Positions 53,907 through 63,695 of a DNA stretch of 64,000 nt are shown here, piece after piece. Numbering within the stretch: the first letter of the stretch is position 1; every line of letters begins with the position of its first letter. The notes beneath the pieces are model-generated. The model saw only the letters and a list, made by a program, of their open reading frames with translations, ran no database searches and was not told the origin of the DNA. The translations under genes were made by a program, and so were the position numbers. The DNA is from Bradyrhizobium sp. CB82 (GTDB lineage: Bacteria; Pseudomonadota; Alphaproteobacteria; Rhizobiales; Xanthobacteraceae), in assembly GCF_029714405.1 (NCBI RefSeq), contig NZ_CP121650.1, positions 7,321,001-7,385,000 on the forward strand, written 5' to 3'.

Positions 53907-54638
53907 TCAGAGCGGATGCAGCACGCGGCGCAAGAAGTCCTGCGTCCGCGCATGCTGCGGTTGGTTGAGCACGCTTTTCGCGGCCCCCTGCTCGACGATG
54001 ACGCCGCCGTCGATGAACAGCACGCGGTCGGCGACGTCGCGGGCAAAGCCCATTTCGTGGGTGACGACGACCATGGTCATGCCGTCGTCGGCGAGCTTGC
54101 GCATCACGGAAAGCACCTCGCCGACGAGCTCGGGGTCGAGCGCCGAAGTCGGCTCGTCGAACAGGATCGCCTTGGGCTGCATCGCGAGCGCCCGCGCGAT
54201 CGCGACGCGCTGCTGCTGGCCGCCGGAGAGCTGCGGCGGATGCATGTCGGCCTTCTCGGCCAGCCCCACCTGCGCGAGCAGGGCGCGGCCGCGCTCCATC
54301 GCCTGTTTGCGCGGCTCCTTCTTGACGTAGAGCGGTCCCTCGAGGACGTTCTCGAGCGCGGTGCGATGCGGGAACAGGTTGAAGCGCTGGAACACCATCG
54401 AGACTTGCGTGCGGATCGAGACGATCGACGGCGCGTTACGATCGACGCGCGTACCCTCGACGCTGATGTCGCCGCGGTCGTAGCTTTCGAGCCCGTTGAT
54501 GCAGCGCAGGATGGTGGACTTGCCGGAACCGGACGGACCGATGACGCAGACCACCTCGCCTTTCTGCACAGACGCGGTGATGCCCTTGAGCACCTCGACC
54601 TTGCCAAAGCTCTTGTGGACGTCTTCGAGCTCGATCAT
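53907..54638 (-). CDS. Polar amino-acid ABC transporter ATPase (GlnQ type)
   Basis: The 243-residue protein has Walker [22 protein letters not shown]-loop [20 protein letters not shown], signature [20 protein letters not shown], Walker [21 protein letters not shown] and [20 protein letters not shown]. It has the usual length of polar-amino-acid ATPases, with no TOBE domain. The ATG overlaps the permease stop (ATGA). It supplies energy for the importer encoded by the two upstream genes. Confidence 0.93.
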   Translation of the reverse strand: MIELEDVHKSFGKVEVLKGITASVQKGEVVCVIGPSGSGKSTILRCINGLESYDRGDISVEGTRVDRNAPSIVSIRTQVSMVFQRFNLFPHRTALENVLEGPLYVKKEPRKQAMERGRALLAQVGLAEKADMHPPQLSGGQQQRVAIARALAMQPKAILFDEPTSALDPELVGEVLSVMRKLADDGMTMVVVTHEMGFARDVADRVLFIDGGVIVEQGAAKSVLNQPQHARTQDFLRRVLHPL

Positions 54639-55288
54639 CGCTTGCCGGCCCGCTTCTCGAAATGACGGACCAGGAGGATCAGCGGGATGCTCATGGTGAG
54701 ATACATCAGCGCCACCAGCGTGAACACGCTGGTGTTCTTGAAGGTCGAGGAGGCGATCAGCTTGCCCTGTAAGGCCAGCTCGGCGACCGTGATGGTCGAG
54801 GCTTGCGACGAATCCTTCAGCATCATGATCATGACGTTGCCATAGGGCGGCAGCACGATGCGCACCGCCTGAGGAAGCACCACGCGGCGCATGGTGAGCC
54901 ACCAGCCCATGCCGATGGTCTGCGCCGCCTCGATCTGTCCCTTGTCGATCGCCTCGATGCCAGCGCGGAAATTTTCCGCCTGATAGGCCGAATAGGCGAT
55001 GCCGAGCCCGAGGATCGCAGCCTGCAACGCGGTGAGCGTGACGCCGAGATCGGGCATCACGAAGTAGAGATAGAACAGCAGCACGATGATCGGAATGCCG
55101 CGGATCACGTTGATCACGCTGGCGCTGACGCTCGCGAGGAAGCCGACGCCGGAGACCCGCATCAGGGCCCAGACCAGCCCGAGCAACGTCGACAGGATCA
55201 GCGAGCCGATGGTGACGACGATCGTGAGCGCGACGCCGTTCAGGAGGATCGGGAAGAACTCGACGGTGTCGCGCCAAAAGCCCTGCAT
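54635..55288 (-). CDS. Polar amino-acid ABC transporter permease
   Basis: The 217-residue HisM/GlnP-type permease has five predicted helices ([60 protein letters not shown]), with the His-family motif [11 protein letters not shown] and the EAA loop [20 protein letters not shown]. Only one permease gene is present, so it probably works as a homodimer. It starts 6 bases after the binding-protein stop. Confidence 0.92.
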   Translation of the reverse strand: MQGFWRDTVEFFPILLNGVALTIVVTIGSLILSTLLGLVWALMRVSGVGFLASVSASVINVIRGIPIIVLLFYLYFVMPDLGVTLTALQAAILGLGIAYSAYQAENFRAGIEAIDKGQIEAAQTIGMGWWLTMRRVVLPQAVRIVLPPYGNVMIMMLKDSSQASTITVAELALQGKLIASSTFKNTSVFTLVALMYLTMSIPLILLVRHFEKRAGKR

Positions 55289-55294
55289 CGGCGA

Positions 55295-56047
55295 TCAGCC
55301 CTTCAGGCCCCATTTGTCGAGGATCTTGTCCACGGTGCCGTTCGCCTTCAGTTTCGCCAGCGAGGCGTTGATCTTGCCGAGCAGCTCGGTGTCGCTCTTG
55401 CGCACGCCGATGCCGACTGACCCGACGGTCACGGGCTTGTAGCTCGCAACGAGGCGCACCTCGGGGAAGCCGCCCTGCTTGAGATTGTAGGCGAGGATCG
55501 GATAGTCGGCGAAGCCGGCCTTGAGACGGGCGGTGTTCACGTCGCGCAGAATGTCGGGGATGGTGTCGTATGCCTTCACCTCGCCGAAGAGACCCGACTT
55601 CTTCAGTGCATCGACGAAGGCGGTGCCGACCTGGGCGCCGACCACCTCACCCTTCAAATCCTCTTGCGAGGCATAGGCCTTGGTGTCGCCCTTCGGCACC
55701 ACCAGCCCTTCGCCATAGGTGTAGATCGGATCGGAGAAGTCGATCACCTCCTTGCGCGGCGCGGTGATGAACATCGCGGCAGCAATGATGTCGATCTTGC
55801 TCGAGGTCAGCGAGGGGATCAGTGCCGAGAACTGCATCGGCTCGATCTGCACGTTGAGGCCGGCGTCCTTGCCAACCTCGGTGATGAGGTCGACCATGAC
55901 TCCCTGGATGGTGTTGGTCTTGGTGTCGAGGAAGGTGAAGGGGATGCCTGTCGGGGTCGAGCCGACCTTCAGAACCTGCTGCGCGGATGCCGGCACGCTG
56001 GCTGCAAGGGCGAGCGCCGCGACCGCGGCTTGAACGAAACGCTTCAT
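55295..56047 (-). CDS. Polar amino-acid periplasmic binding protein
   Basis: The 250-residue protein has a signal peptide ([20 protein letters not shown], cut near AQQ) and the family 3 binding-protein fold: [61 protein letters not shown] and [20 protein letters not shown]. These receptors bind amino acids or amino-acid-like compounds such as opines. The ligand here is unknown. It is the first gene of the importer/oxidoreductase operon, divergent from an XRE-cupin regulator across two palindromes. Confidence 0.9.
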   Translation of the reverse strand: MKRFVQAAVAALALAASVPASAQQVLKVGSTPTGIPFTFLDTKTNTIQGVMVDLITEVGKDAGLNVQIEPMQFSALIPSLTSSKIDIIAAAMFITAPRKEVIDFSDPIYTYGEGLVVPKGDTKAYASQEDLKGEVVGAQVGTAFVDALKKSGLFGEVKAYDTIPDILRDVNTARLKAGFADYPILAYNLKQGGFPEVRLVASYKPVTVGSVGIGVRKSDTELLGKINASLAKLKANGTVDKILDKWGLKG

Positions 56048-56131
56048 CGCAATCCCCCTCTTGGGTTCGGCCGATGACGGCATCCACGCAGCTTGTGACG
56101 GCAGATATTGCGGGTCGGGCCGTTTCGGCTT

Positions 56132-56198
56132 ATTTTCACCAATATGAAAATTTGGCCACACTTTGGCGGCGTTGGCAAGCGGTTTTCATGCACATGAA
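56132..56198. promoter_or_regulatory. Paired palindromes (probable operators) between the importer and its XRE-cupin regulator
   Basis: Site 1 is ATTTTCA-N6-TGAAAAT (56132-56151), a perfect 7-bp inverted repeat. Site 2 is TTCATG-CA-CATGAA (56185-56198), a 6-bp inverted repeat just before the GTG start of the regulator gene. Both contain a TTTTCA/TTCATG half-site. Their position between two divergent genes, one a HTH-cupin protein, suggests autoregulation and control of the importer. Confidence 0.6.
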
Positions 56199-56212
56199 GG
56201 AAGCGGTTTGAC

Positions 56213-56878
56213 GTGAGCGGTGGCAAAAGAATCCGCAAACCGGCCGCCGCGAAGGCGGTGAAGAAGAAGGCCGTCGCCAAACCGGCCATGAGCCCGGCCG
56301 AGCCGGCGATGGACGTCGCGGTCGGCCGTCGCATCCGCGATCTCAGGCGGACACGGCAACTCTCGCTCGAGACGGTCGCCGAGCGCACGTCGCTGTCGAT
56401 CGGCTTCCTCAGCCAGATCGAGCGCGGCCTGTCCTCGCCCTCGCTACGCGTGCTCGCGACACTCGCCGACGTGCTCGGCGTCGGCATCGCCGCGCTGTTT
56501 GGCGCAAGCCCGAGCACAGATGGCGCATCCGATTCCGTGGTGACGCGTGGAATGCAACGCCCCGAATTGAAGCTCTGGCGCACCGGCATTTCGAAACAGC
56601 TCCTCAGCGCCGCGGGCGCCGAGAACCGACTCAACCTGTTCCTGGTGCATCTCGAGCCCGGCGGCTCGACCGGCGACGAGCTCTACACCCATGACGGCGA
56701 GGAGGCCGGCCTGGTGCTCGAGGGCGAGATGATGCTGACGGTGGACACGGAGACCTGGTCGCTGAAGCGAGGGGACAGCTTTCGGTTTGCCAGCCGCAGA
56801 CCGCACCGGTTTTCCAACCCGGCCGATGGCGCGAAGGCCGTGGTGCTGTGGGTGAATTGCGTGACGGGGGCGAGCTGA
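56213..56878 (+). CDS. XRE-family regulator with C-terminal cupin sensor (PuuR-like)
   Basis: The 221-residue protein has a Lys/Ala-rich N-terminal tail (KPAAAKAVKKKAVAKPAMSP), an XRE helix-turn-helix (~38-95: LRRTRQLSLETVAERTSLSI, GFLSQIERGLSSPSLRVLA) and a cupin domain (~125-215: HLEPGGSTGDELYTHDGEEA, GLVLEGEMMLTVDTETWSLK, SFRFASRRPHRFSNPADG). Cupin-linked XRE proteins such as PuuR respond to small amines or amino acids. The start is GTG 56213, preceded by GAAGGAAG. It is divergent from the amino-acid importer and is the likely binder of the palindromes between them. Confidence 0.88.
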   Translation: MSGGKRIRKPAAAKAVKKKAVAKPAMSPAEPAMDVAVGRRIRDLRRTRQLSLETVAERTSLSIGFLSQIERGLSSPSLRVLATLADVLGVGIAALFGASPSTDGASDSVVTRGMQRPELKLWRTGISKQLLSAAGAENRLNLFLVHLEPGGSTGDELYTHDGEEAGLVLEGEMMLTVDTETWSLKRGDSFRFASRRPHRFSNPADGAKAVVLWVNCVTGAS

Positions 56879-56889
56879 CTCTTCCCCAT

Positions 56890-56974
56890 CGTCATTGCGA
56901 GCGAAGCGAAGCAATCCAGGATCCCACCACGGAGACGCTCTGGATAGCCCGTCGCTTCGCTCCTCGCAATGACG
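56890..56974. repeat. Inverted intergenic repeat, CGTCATTGCGAG type
   Basis: The left arm CGTCATTGCGAGCGAAGCGA and the right arm TCGCTTCGCTCCTCGCAATG(ACG) form a near-perfect 22-bp inverted repeat with an imperfect middle (AAGCAATCCAGG...TGGATAGCCCG). It is a repeated intergenic unit common in bradyrhizobia and sits between two convergent genes, where it could act as a bidirectional terminator. Confidence 0.75.
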
Positions 56975-56987
56975 CGGAGAGAGGCGT

Positions 56988-58253
56988 TTACCCAAACCGG
57001 TGGGCGTAGCGATCCACCGTCAGCTCACTGGTGTCAATCTCCGGCTTCTTGCCCGACAGCATGTCCGCGAGCACCCGCCCCGAACCGCACGACATGGTCC
57101 AGCCAAGTGTACCGTGACCGGTGTTGAGATGGAGATTTGAGTAGCGCGTCGCGCCGATCACGGGCGGGCCATCCGGGGTCATCGGCCGCAGACCGCTCCA
57201 GAACGTCGCCTTGGAGAGATCGCCGCCGCGCGGGAAGAGATCCGTCAGCGAATGGTCGAGCGTGGCGCGGCGCGCGGCGTAAAGCTTGTCGGAATAGCCG
57301 GAGATCTCGGCGGTGCCGCCGACGCGGATGCGATTGCCGAGCCGCGTGATCGCGACCTTGTAGCTCTCGTCCATCACGGTCGATTCCGGCGCGCCGGAGG
57401 CGTCCTTGATCGGCACCGTGATCGAATAGCCCTTCACCGGAAAGACCGGCAGCGAGATGCCGAGCCGCGCAACAAGGCGTGACGACCAGCTTCCGAGCGC
57501 GACGACGTAAGCATCCGCCTGCAACAAGCCGGCACCAGTCGCAACGCCCGTGACGCGCGAGGCGTCCGTGACGATGCCGTCGATGGACGTATTGAACATG
57601 AAGCGCACGCCGAGCTTTTCGGCCTCTGCAGCCAGCGCCTGCGTGAACATGTGGCAGTCGCCGGTCTCATCCTCCGGCAGCCGCAGGCCGCCGACGAACT
57701 TTTCCTTCACGCCGGCGAGCGCGGGCTCGGCTGCGATGCAGCCCTCGCGATTGAGCACTTCATAGGGCACGCCATACTGCTTGAGCACGGCGATGTCCTC
57801 AGCGGTACCGTCGAGCTGCGCCTGGTGGCGGAAGAGTTGGAGCGTACCCTTCGAGCGCTCGTCATATTGAATGCCGATGTCTCGGCGCAGATCACGCAGG
57901 CAATCGCGGCTATATTCCGCGATCGGGATCATCCGGCTCTTGTTGACGGCGTAGCGCGCGGACGTGCAGTTGCGCAGCATCTTGAGCAGCCAGACCCACA
58001 TCACGGGATCGACCTTCGGCCGGATCACCAGCGGACCGTGCTTCATCAGAAGCCATTTGATCGCCTTCACCGGCACGCCGGGACCGGCCCAGGGCGAGGA
58101 ATAGCCGGGCGAGACCTCGCCGGCATTGGCAAAGGACGTCTCGAGCGCCGGCTCCGGCTGACGGTCCACGACCGTCACCTCATGGCCGGCACGCGCAAGG
58201 TAGTAGGCAGAAGTGACACCGATGACACCGCTGCCGAGGATCAGGACTTTCAC
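56988..58253 (-). CDS. dadA: D-amino-acid dehydrogenase, DadA type
   Basis: The 421-residue protein has the classical DadA start ([20 protein letters not shown]), [40 protein letters not shown] and a C-terminal flavin segment [40 protein letters not shown]. It oxidises D-amino acids, classically D-alanine from racemised L-alanine, passing electrons to the quinone pool. GTG 58253 is chosen because DadA proteins start MKVL and GGGAG lies upstream; a start at 58265 adds four residues. No alanine racemase (dadX) is beside it. The next gene in the same direction is an aminotransferase that uses pyruvate and makes alanine. Confidence 0.9.
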   Translation of the reverse strand: MKVLILGSGVIGVTSAYYLARAGHEVTVVDRQPEPALETSFANAGEVSPGYSSPWAGPGVPVKAIKWLLMKHGPLVIRPKVDPVMWVWLLKMLRNCTSARYAVNKSRMIPIAEYSRDCLRDLRRDIGIQYDERSKGTLQLFRHQAQLDGTAEDIAVLKQYGVPYEVLNREGCIAAEPALAGVKEKFVGGLRLPEDETGDCHMFTQALAAEAEKLGVRFMFNTSIDGIVTDASRVTGVATGAGLLQADAYVVALGSWSSRLVARLGISLPVFPVKGYSITVPIKDASGAPESTVMDESYKVAITRLGNRIRVGGTAEISGYSDKLYAARRATLDHSLTDLFPRGGDLSKATFWSGLRPMTPDGPPVIGATRYSNLHLNTGHGTLGWTMSCGSGRVLADMLSGKKPEIDTSELTVDRYAHRFG

Positions 58254-58326
58254 GTTTCGCACCACTCCCGCGGCGTGTGTCGCGCCGCTAGCAAGAACAA
58301 CTGGTCGAGGACCGCGAGAGCAATTA

Positions 58327-59655
58327 TCAGGCCACGCGCTTGATGGCGTCGCCGAGAATGGAGACCATCTGGTCGATGTGGCTCTTCTCCACGATCAGGG
58401 GCGGCGACATCGCAAAGGAGTCGCCGCTCATGCGCAGGTAAAGACCGGTGTTGAAGCAGTCGACCATGACGTCATAGCCGCGCGCACCGACCATGCCCTC
58501 GCGGGGCGCGAGCTCGACCGCGCCCATCAGGCCGCAATTGCGGATATCGACGACATTCGGCAGGCCCTTGAGCTGATGCAGCGCATCGCGCCAGTAGTCG
58601 GCGATCCCTGCACCACGGGTGAGCAGGCCCTCGTCCTTGTAGATGTCGAGCGTCGCGAGGCCGGCGGCGCAGGCGACGGGGTGCGCCGAATAGGTGTAGC
58701 CGTGGAACAGCTCAATCTGGGCCTCTGGGCCGGTCATCACGCCGTCATACACCTTGCGGCTCGCAAACACCGCGCCGCAGGGCACCGTGCCGTTGGTGAT
58801 GCCTTTGGCCGTCGTCATCAGGTCCGGCGTAACACCGAAGAAATTGGCGGCAAACGGCGTACCCAGACGGCCGAAGCCGGTGATGACCTCGTCAAAGATC
58901 AGGAGGATGCCGTGCTTGTCGCAGATCTCGCGCAGGCGCTTCAGATAACCCTGCGGCGGCGGCAGCACCGCGGTCGAGCCGGGCACCGGCTCGACGATGA
59001 CGGCGGCGATCGTCTCGGCGCCGTGCAGCGCGACGAGGCGCTCGAGATCATCGGCGAGCTCGGCGCCATGCGCCGGCTGGTCCTTGGCGAAGGCGTTGCG
59101 GGCGAGATCATGGGTGTGACGGATGTGATCGACGCCGGGAAGATGCGTCGCAAAGGCGCGGCGGTTCGCCACCATTCCGCCCACCGACATGCCGCCGAAG
59201 CCGACGCCGTGATAACCGCGCTCGCGGCCGATCAGGCGGGTGCGGCTCGACTGGCCGGTGGCGCGATGATAGGCGAGCGCGATCTTGAGCGCGGTGTCGA
59301 CCGACTCGGAGCCGGAGTTGGTGAAGAAGATGCGATCGAGCCCCTTCGGGGCGATCCCGGCCAGCCGCTCGGCGAAGTCGAACGAAAGCGGATGGCCCAT
59401 GTTGAAGGAGGGCGCGAAGTCCAGCGTCATCAGCTGCTTCTCGACCGCGGCGGCAATCTGCTTGCGGCCGTGACCAGCGTTGACGCACCAGAGGCCGGCG
59501 GAGCCGTCGATCACCTTGCGGCCGTCGACAGTGGTGTAGTGCATGCCCTCGGCCGAGGAGAACAGGCGCGGCGCCTTCTTGAACTGCCGGTTGGCCGTGA
59601 ACGGCATCCAGTGCGAATCGGTCTTGATGGTGTTCGGAATCTGGTGAAGGGTCAC
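58327..59655 (-). CDS. Omega-amino acid:pyruvate aminotransferase (class III)
   Basis: The 442-residue class III enzyme has [80 protein letters not shown], the PLP lysine in [20 protein letters not shown], and [20 protein letters not shown]. These match beta-alanine/omega-amino-acid:pyruvate aminotransferases, which take the amino group of beta-alanine, GABA-like amines or polyamine breakdown products and give alanine. The start is GTG 59655 with AAAGGAG six bases before. It lies upstream of dadA in the same orientation (about 70 bases), so alanine made here could feed back only after racemisation. Confidence 0.9.
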   Translation of the reverse strand: MTLHQIPNTIKTDSHWMPFTANRQFKKAPRLFSSAEGMHYTTVDGRKVIDGSAGLWCVNAGHGRKQIAAAVEKQLMTLDFAPSFNMGHPLSFDFAERLAGIAPKGLDRIFFTNSGSESVDTALKIALAYHRATGQSSRTRLIGRERGYHGVGFGGMSVGGMVANRRAFATHLPGVDHIRHTHDLARNAFAKDQPAHGAELADDLERLVALHGAETIAAVIVEPVPGSTAVLPPPQGYLKRLREICDKHGILLIFDEVITGFGRLGTPFAANFFGVTPDLMTTAKGITNGTVPCGAVFASRKVYDGVMTGPEAQIELFHGYTYSAHPVACAAGLATLDIYKDEGLLTRGAGIADYWRDALHQLKGLPNVVDIRNCGLMGAVELAPREGMVGARGYDVMVDCFNTGLYLRMSGDSFAMSPPLIVEKSHIDQMVSILGDAIKRVA

Positions 59656-59802
59656 GGGCCGCTCCTTTGCTGACCTGCTAGCAGAGCCACGGCTTCAAAA
59701 GCGCAACAAGTCCTTTTCTGTGCATCCGCAAACCATTGATTTGGCTGGGGCGGCCGGTCCATATTTGCGCGATCCGCAACACCTGCAACAGGGATTCTGG
59801 GC
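59656..59802. promoter_or_regulatory. Divergent promoter region of the aminotransferase and the second XRE-cupin regulator
   Basis: This 147-bp gap contains TTGCG-CGATC-CGCAA (59765-59779), a 5-bp perfect inverted repeat close to the regulator start, and an A/T-rich TTTTCTGTGCATCCGCAAACC stretch. No match to the TTTTCA...TGAAAA sites upstream of the first XRE-cupin gene is seen. Operator status is a guess. Confidence 0.35.
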
Positions 59803-60351
59803 ATGAGCGTCGACATCGGTGGACGGCTGCGATTCATCCGGGCCCGCCACAAGCTGTCGCAGCGCGAGCTCGCCAAACGCTCCGGCGTCACCAATTCGAC
59901 GATCTCGCTGATCGAGTCCAACCAGATGAACCCCTCCGTCGGCGCGCTCAAGCGCATTCTCGACGGCATCCCGATGGGCCTCGCCGAGTTCTTCGCGCTC
60001 GAGCCGGAGACGCGGCGCAAGATCTTCTATCGCGCGGAGGAGCTGACCGAGGTCGGCAAAAAGCCGATCTCCTACCGCCAGGTCGGCGATAATCTGTTCG
60101 GCCGGAGCCTGCAGATCCTCAAGGAACGCTACGAGCCCGGCAGCGACACCGGCCGCGTGCCGCTGGTACATGACGGCGAGGAAGGCGGCGTCGTCATCTC
60201 CGGCAAGCTCGAGGTCACCGTGGAGGACGAGCGGCGCATCCTCAATCCCGGCGATGCCTATTATTTCGAAAGCCGCAGGCCACACCGTTTCCGCTGCGTC
60301 GGCGGCAAGCCGTGCGAGGTGGTCTCGGCCTGTACGCCGCCGACGTTTTGA
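59803..60351 (+). CDS. Second XRE-cupin (PuuR-like) regulator
   Basis: The 182-residue protein has an XRE helix-turn-helix directly at the N-terminus (GGRLRFIRARHKLSQRELAK, RSGVTNSTISLIESNQMNPS, VGALKRILDGIPMGLAEFF) and a cupin domain (~95-180: SDTGRVPLVHDGEEGGVVIS, GKLEVTVEDERRILNPGDAY, YFESRRPHRFRCVGGKPCEV). The linker TRRKIFYRAEELTEVGKKPI is characteristic of PuuR, the repressor of putrescine catabolism. It is divergent from the omega-aminotransferase gene and so probably controls it. It differs from the first XRE-cupin protein by lacking the Lys/Ala tail. Confidence 0.9.
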   Translation: MSVDIGGRLRFIRARHKLSQRELAKRSGVTNSTISLIESNQMNPSVGALKRILDGIPMGLAEFFALEPETRRKIFYRAEELTEVGKKPISYRQVGDNLFGRSLQILKERYEPGSDTGRVPLVHDGEEGGVVISGKLEVTVEDERRILNPGDAYYFESRRPHRFRCVGGKPCEVVSACTPPTF

Positions 60352-60391
60352 GGCACGCCGGCGCCGCTTCGTCTTGGTCGGCGCCACGAGG

Positions 60392-62653
60392 TCAGCGCGG
60401 CGTCAGCAGCTCCTCGATCCGGATCGGGAAGCGGCGGACGCGCACGCCGGTCGCGTGGCACACGGCGTTGGCCACCGCGCCGGCGCTGCCGGTGATGCCG
60501 ATCTCGCCGACGCCCTTGATGCCGAGCGCGTTGACGTGTGGATCATGCTCCTCGACCGTCAGCACGTCCATCGGCGGCACGTCGGCATTCACGGGGATGT
60601 GGTACTCGCCGAGATTGGCATTCATGATCCTGCCGCTGCGCCGATCGGTGATGGCTTCCTCGTGCAGTGCAAAGGACAAGCCCCAGATCATGCCGCCGAG
60701 GAGCTGGCTCCGCACCAGATGCGGATTGATGATGCGGCCCGCGGCGAACGCGCCGACCATGCGCGAGACGCGGATCTGGCCGAGCTCCGGATCGACCTTC
60801 ACCTCGGCGAACACGGCGCCATGCGCATGCATGGCGTAGTCGGTTTGCGCCGCCGGGTTGGGTGCGCCGCTGCCGCGCGCTTCGATCTCGGCAAGGCCAG
60901 CCCGCGCGAGGATATCGGCATAGCTTTCGCCGCGGCTCTCATCGTCGCGCCGGAACAACTTGCCGTCGCGCGCGATCACACCGGCATTGCCGGCGCCGAA
61001 CAGCGGCGAGCGCTCGTCGCTGGTGGCGAGATCGGCGAGCTTCGCGATCACCGCCGCGCCGGCATTGTGGATCGCATTGCCCGCGGTCGCCGTATGCGCC
61101 GAGCCGCCGGCAATGCCGGCATCGGGCAGATCCGAGGTGCCGGAGCGAAACTCGACGCGATCGACGTCGAGGCCAAGGCTATCAGCCGCGATCTGCGCGA
61201 ATGCGGTCCAGGCGCCCTGCCCCATGTCATGTGCGCCGGTCTCCATCACGCCGGTGCCCTCGCGCCGGATCACCGCACGCGCCTCGGCCTGGAACATCAG
61301 CGCCGGGAAGGTCGCGGTGCCCATGCCCCAGCCGACCAGGAGACCGGAATCATCGCGCATCTGCCGTGGCGCAAGCGGCCGCTTCGTCCAGCCGAAACGC
61401 GCCGCGCCCTGCTCGTAGCAGGCACGCAGCGCCTTCGACGAGAATGGTTTGCCCGTTGTCGGCTCGACTTCGGCATAGTTCTTCAGGCGGAAAGCCAGCG
61501 GGTCGATACCGCAGGCGAGCGCCATCTCGTCGATCGCGCTTTCGAGCGCAATCGACCCCGTTGCCTCGCCGGGCGCGCGCATGAACAGCGGCGTGCCGGT
61601 GTCGACGCGCGCAGCCTCGTGCGAGGTTCTGATCGCAGGGCTGGCATAGAGCGTGTGCGAGGCGCCCGCAGCCGGTTCGTAGAAATCGTCGTAGCTGCTC
61701 GACACGGTCTTCGCATGGTGATCGATCGCGGTGAAGCGCCCGTCCGCGTCGACGCCCATGCGCAAGCGCTGCCGCGTCGGTGCGCGATGGCCGACCGGAC
61801 CGTACATCTGTTCGCGGCGCAGCACGAGCTTCACCGGCCGACCGACCAGCTTTGCCGCCATGACGCCGAGGATCTGCGGTCCCGTCAAAAATCCTTTCGA
61901 GCCGAAACCGCCGCCGAGGAACGGGCTGCGGATGCGGATCTTGTCCGGCGCAAGGCCGAACAGCTCGGCGACACGGGCGCGCGCCATCACCATGGCCTGG
62001 CTCGGCGTATCGATCGAAAGCGTGTCGCCGTCCCAGCTAGCTACGATCGCGTGCGGCTCCATGGCGTTGTGATATTGCGGCGGCGTCTCGTAGGTCGCCT
62101 CGATCCGCTTTGCGGCCGAGGCGAGCCCGGCGTCGATATCGCCATGCTGCACTTCCGCAGGATTGCCGACGCCGACGACGGGCGGCGCGAACGTTTCGCC
62201 GGCGTCGAGACCGACGCGGGGTGCAAGCCTGTCGTAGCGCGGCGCCAGCAGCACCGCGCCCTCAGTCGCCGCCTCCAGCGTCTCCGCGATCACGACGGCG
62301 ATCGGCTGATTGGCGTAGCGGATCTCATCGCTCTGCAGGACTTCCATCCGGAATACGAACGGGTTGGTCTTGATGTCAGGGTCGATCGCGAGCTCAGGCT
62401 TGTGCTTCGACGTCATGACGTCGACCACGCCCTTGTGGTTCCTGGCTGCCGCGACGTCGAGCGCCGCCACGCGGCCGCGCGCGATGCTGGACACTGCGAT
62501 CACCGCAAACAGCATGCGAGGGGGATGATGGTCCGCGGCGTAGGCGGCCTGCCCCTTGACCTTCAGAACGCCGTCGCGGCGAGTCAGCGGCTGGCCGATG
62601 TTCGAGCCGTGACGGATATGGGCGGGCGCGGAGGTGAGGCTGATCTCAGGCAT
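60392..62653 (-). CDS. paoC: Molybdenum-cofactor subunit of a PaoABC-type aldehyde oxidoreductase
   Basis: The 753-residue protein is the large subunit of a xanthine-oxidase-family enzyme. It has GQPLTRRDGVLKVKGQAAYA, PPQYHNAMEPHAIVASWDG, FLGGGFGSKGFLTGPQILGV, MRAPGEATGSIALESAIDEM, TFAQ/MGQGAWTAFAQIAADSL and the catalytic glutamate in GIKGVGEIGITGSAGAVANA. PaoABC of E. coli oxidises aromatic and other aldehydes in the periplasm, with a molybdenum cofactor carrying CMP. ATG 62653 gives the usual length and overlaps the paoB end by 8 bases. Convergent with the XRE-cupin gene. Confidence 0.9.
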   Translation of the reverse strand: MPEISLTSAPAHIRHGSNIGQPLTRRDGVLKVKGQAAYAADHHPPRMLFAVIAVSSIARGRVAALDVAAARNHKGVVDVMTSKHKPELAIDPDIKTNPFVFRMEVLQSDEIRYANQPIAVVIAETLEAATEGAVLLAPRYDRLAPRVGLDAGETFAPPVVGVGNPAEVQHGDIDAGLASAAKRIEATYETPPQYHNAMEPHAIVASWDGDTLSIDTPSQAMVMARARVAELFGLAPDKIRIRSPFLGGGFGSKGFLTGPQILGVMAAKLVGRPVKLVLRREQMYGPVGHRAPTRQRLRMGVDADGRFTAIDHHAKTVSSSYDDFYEPAAGASHTLYASPAIRTSHEAARVDTGTPLFMRAPGEATGSIALESAIDEMALACGIDPLAFRLKNYAEVEPTTGKPFSSKALRACYEQGAARFGWTKRPLAPRQMRDDSGLLVGWGMGTATFPALMFQAEARAVIRREGTGVMETGAHDMGQGAWTAFAQIAADSLGLDVDRVEFRSGTSDLPDAGIAGGSAHTATAGNAIHNAGAAVIAKLADLATSDERSPLFGAGNAGVIARDGKLFRRDDESRGESYADILARAGLAEIEARGSGAPNPAAQTDYAMHAHGAVFAEVKVDPELGQIRVSRMVGAFAAGRIINPHLVRSQLLGGMIWGLSFALHEEAITDRRSGRIMNANLGEYHIPVNADVPPMDVLTVEEHDPHVNALGIKGVGEIGITGSAGAVANAVCHATGVRVRRFPIRIEELLTPR

Positions 62654-63695
62654 GCAGGGCTCCGGAAGCAAAGGGAGAGGCCGGCAGCGCCGGAATGCGC
62701 GCGGGCGTTCCAGTGGCGGCAAGGGTCAGCGCGCGCACGACGATGCGGCGCGCGAGCTCGATCTTGAAGGCGTTATCGCCGGATGGCTTTGCATCGGCGA
62801 GCGCAGCTTGCGCCGCTTCGCGGAAAGCGGATGTCTCAGGCGAAGCACCTTTCAGCGCCGCTTCGGCAGCGCGAGCGCGCCAGGGCTTTGCGGCGACGCC
62901 GCCGAGCGCAAGGCGGGCGTGACCGATCGTGCCGTTCTCGATCTTGAGCGCCGCGGCCGCGGAGACCACGGCAAAGGCATAGGACGTGCGCTCGCGAACC
63001 TTGAGGTATCGCGCATGGCCCGCGAAATCGCGAGCTGAGGCCGGCAGGCGCACCGCAACGATCAGATCACCCGGCTCGAGCGCCGTCTCGCGCTCGGGCG
63101 TTGGACCCGGCAGACGATGCAGTTCGTCGAGGGGCAGCTCGCGCCGGCCGCCCTTGCCTTCGATCTCGACGATGGCGTCGAGCGCAACCAGGGGGATGCA
63201 GAAATCGGACGGATGGGTGGCGATGCAGCCCTCGCTCCAGCCGAGCACGGCATGCAGCCGGTTCTCGCCGCCGTTCGCGTCGCAGCCGCTGCCGGCCTCG
63301 CGCCGGTTGCAGCGGCTGGCGGGATCATAGAAATACGCACAGCGCGTTCGTTGCAGGAGGTTGCCGCCGAGGGTCGCGGCATTGCGCAGCTGCGCGGAGG
63401 CGCCCGACAGCAGCGCTTCCGCAACTGCGGGATAGGCCTTTGCGAAGGCTGTGTCATGCGCGAGATCGGCATTGCGCACCAGCGCGCCGATGCGCAGGCT
63501 GCCGTCGGCGAGGTGCTCGATCCGATCGAGCCCCTTCAGGTGCGTGACATCGACCAGACGATCCGGGCGGCTGACGCCGCCCTTCATCAGGTCGAGCAGA
63601 TTGGTGCCGGCGGCAAGATAGGCCGCGCCGGGCTGCGCGGCGGCGGCAACGGCCTCGGCAATGGACGCGGGCCTGACGTAATCGAACGGCTTCAT
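62646..63695 (-). CDS. paoB: FAD/4Fe-4S subunit of the PaoABC-type aldehyde oxidoreductase
   Basis: The 349-residue protein has an FAD-binding PCMH domain (FDYVRPASIAEAVAAAAQPG, LAAGTNLLDLMKGGVSRPD, NAATLGGNLLQRTRCAYFYD). A Cys-rich insert (RTRCAYFYDPASRCNRREAG, SGCDANGG, GWSEGCIATHPSDF) follows the pattern of the extra [4Fe-4S] cluster known in E. coli PaoB. It passes electrons between the 2Fe-2S subunit and FAD. The ATG overlaps the paoA stop by 4 bases. Confidence 0.92.
   Translation of the reverse strand: MKPFDYVRPASIAEAVAAAAQPGAAYLAAGTNLLDLMKGGVSRPDRLVDVTHLKGLDRIEHLADGSLRIGALVRNADLAHDTAFAKAYPAVAEALLSGASAQLRNAATLGGNLLQRTRCAYFYDPASRCNRREAGSGCDANGGENRLHAVLGWSEGCIATHPSDFCIPLVALDAIVEIEGKGGRRELPLDELHRLPGPTPERETALEPGDLIVAVRLPASARDFAGHARYLKVRERTSYAFAVVSAAAALKIENGTIGHARLALGGVAAKPWRARAAEAALKGASPETSAFREAAQAALADAKPSGDNAFKIELARRIVVRALTLAATGTPARIPALPASPFASGALHA

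Noticed and set aside
60170..62767. 865-codon open frame on the plus strand across paoC
   Set aside because: It is the antisense of paoC, whose motifs, length and operon fit are clear. Long antisense frames are common in GC-rich DNA, and its translation is Arg/Ala-rich without domains.
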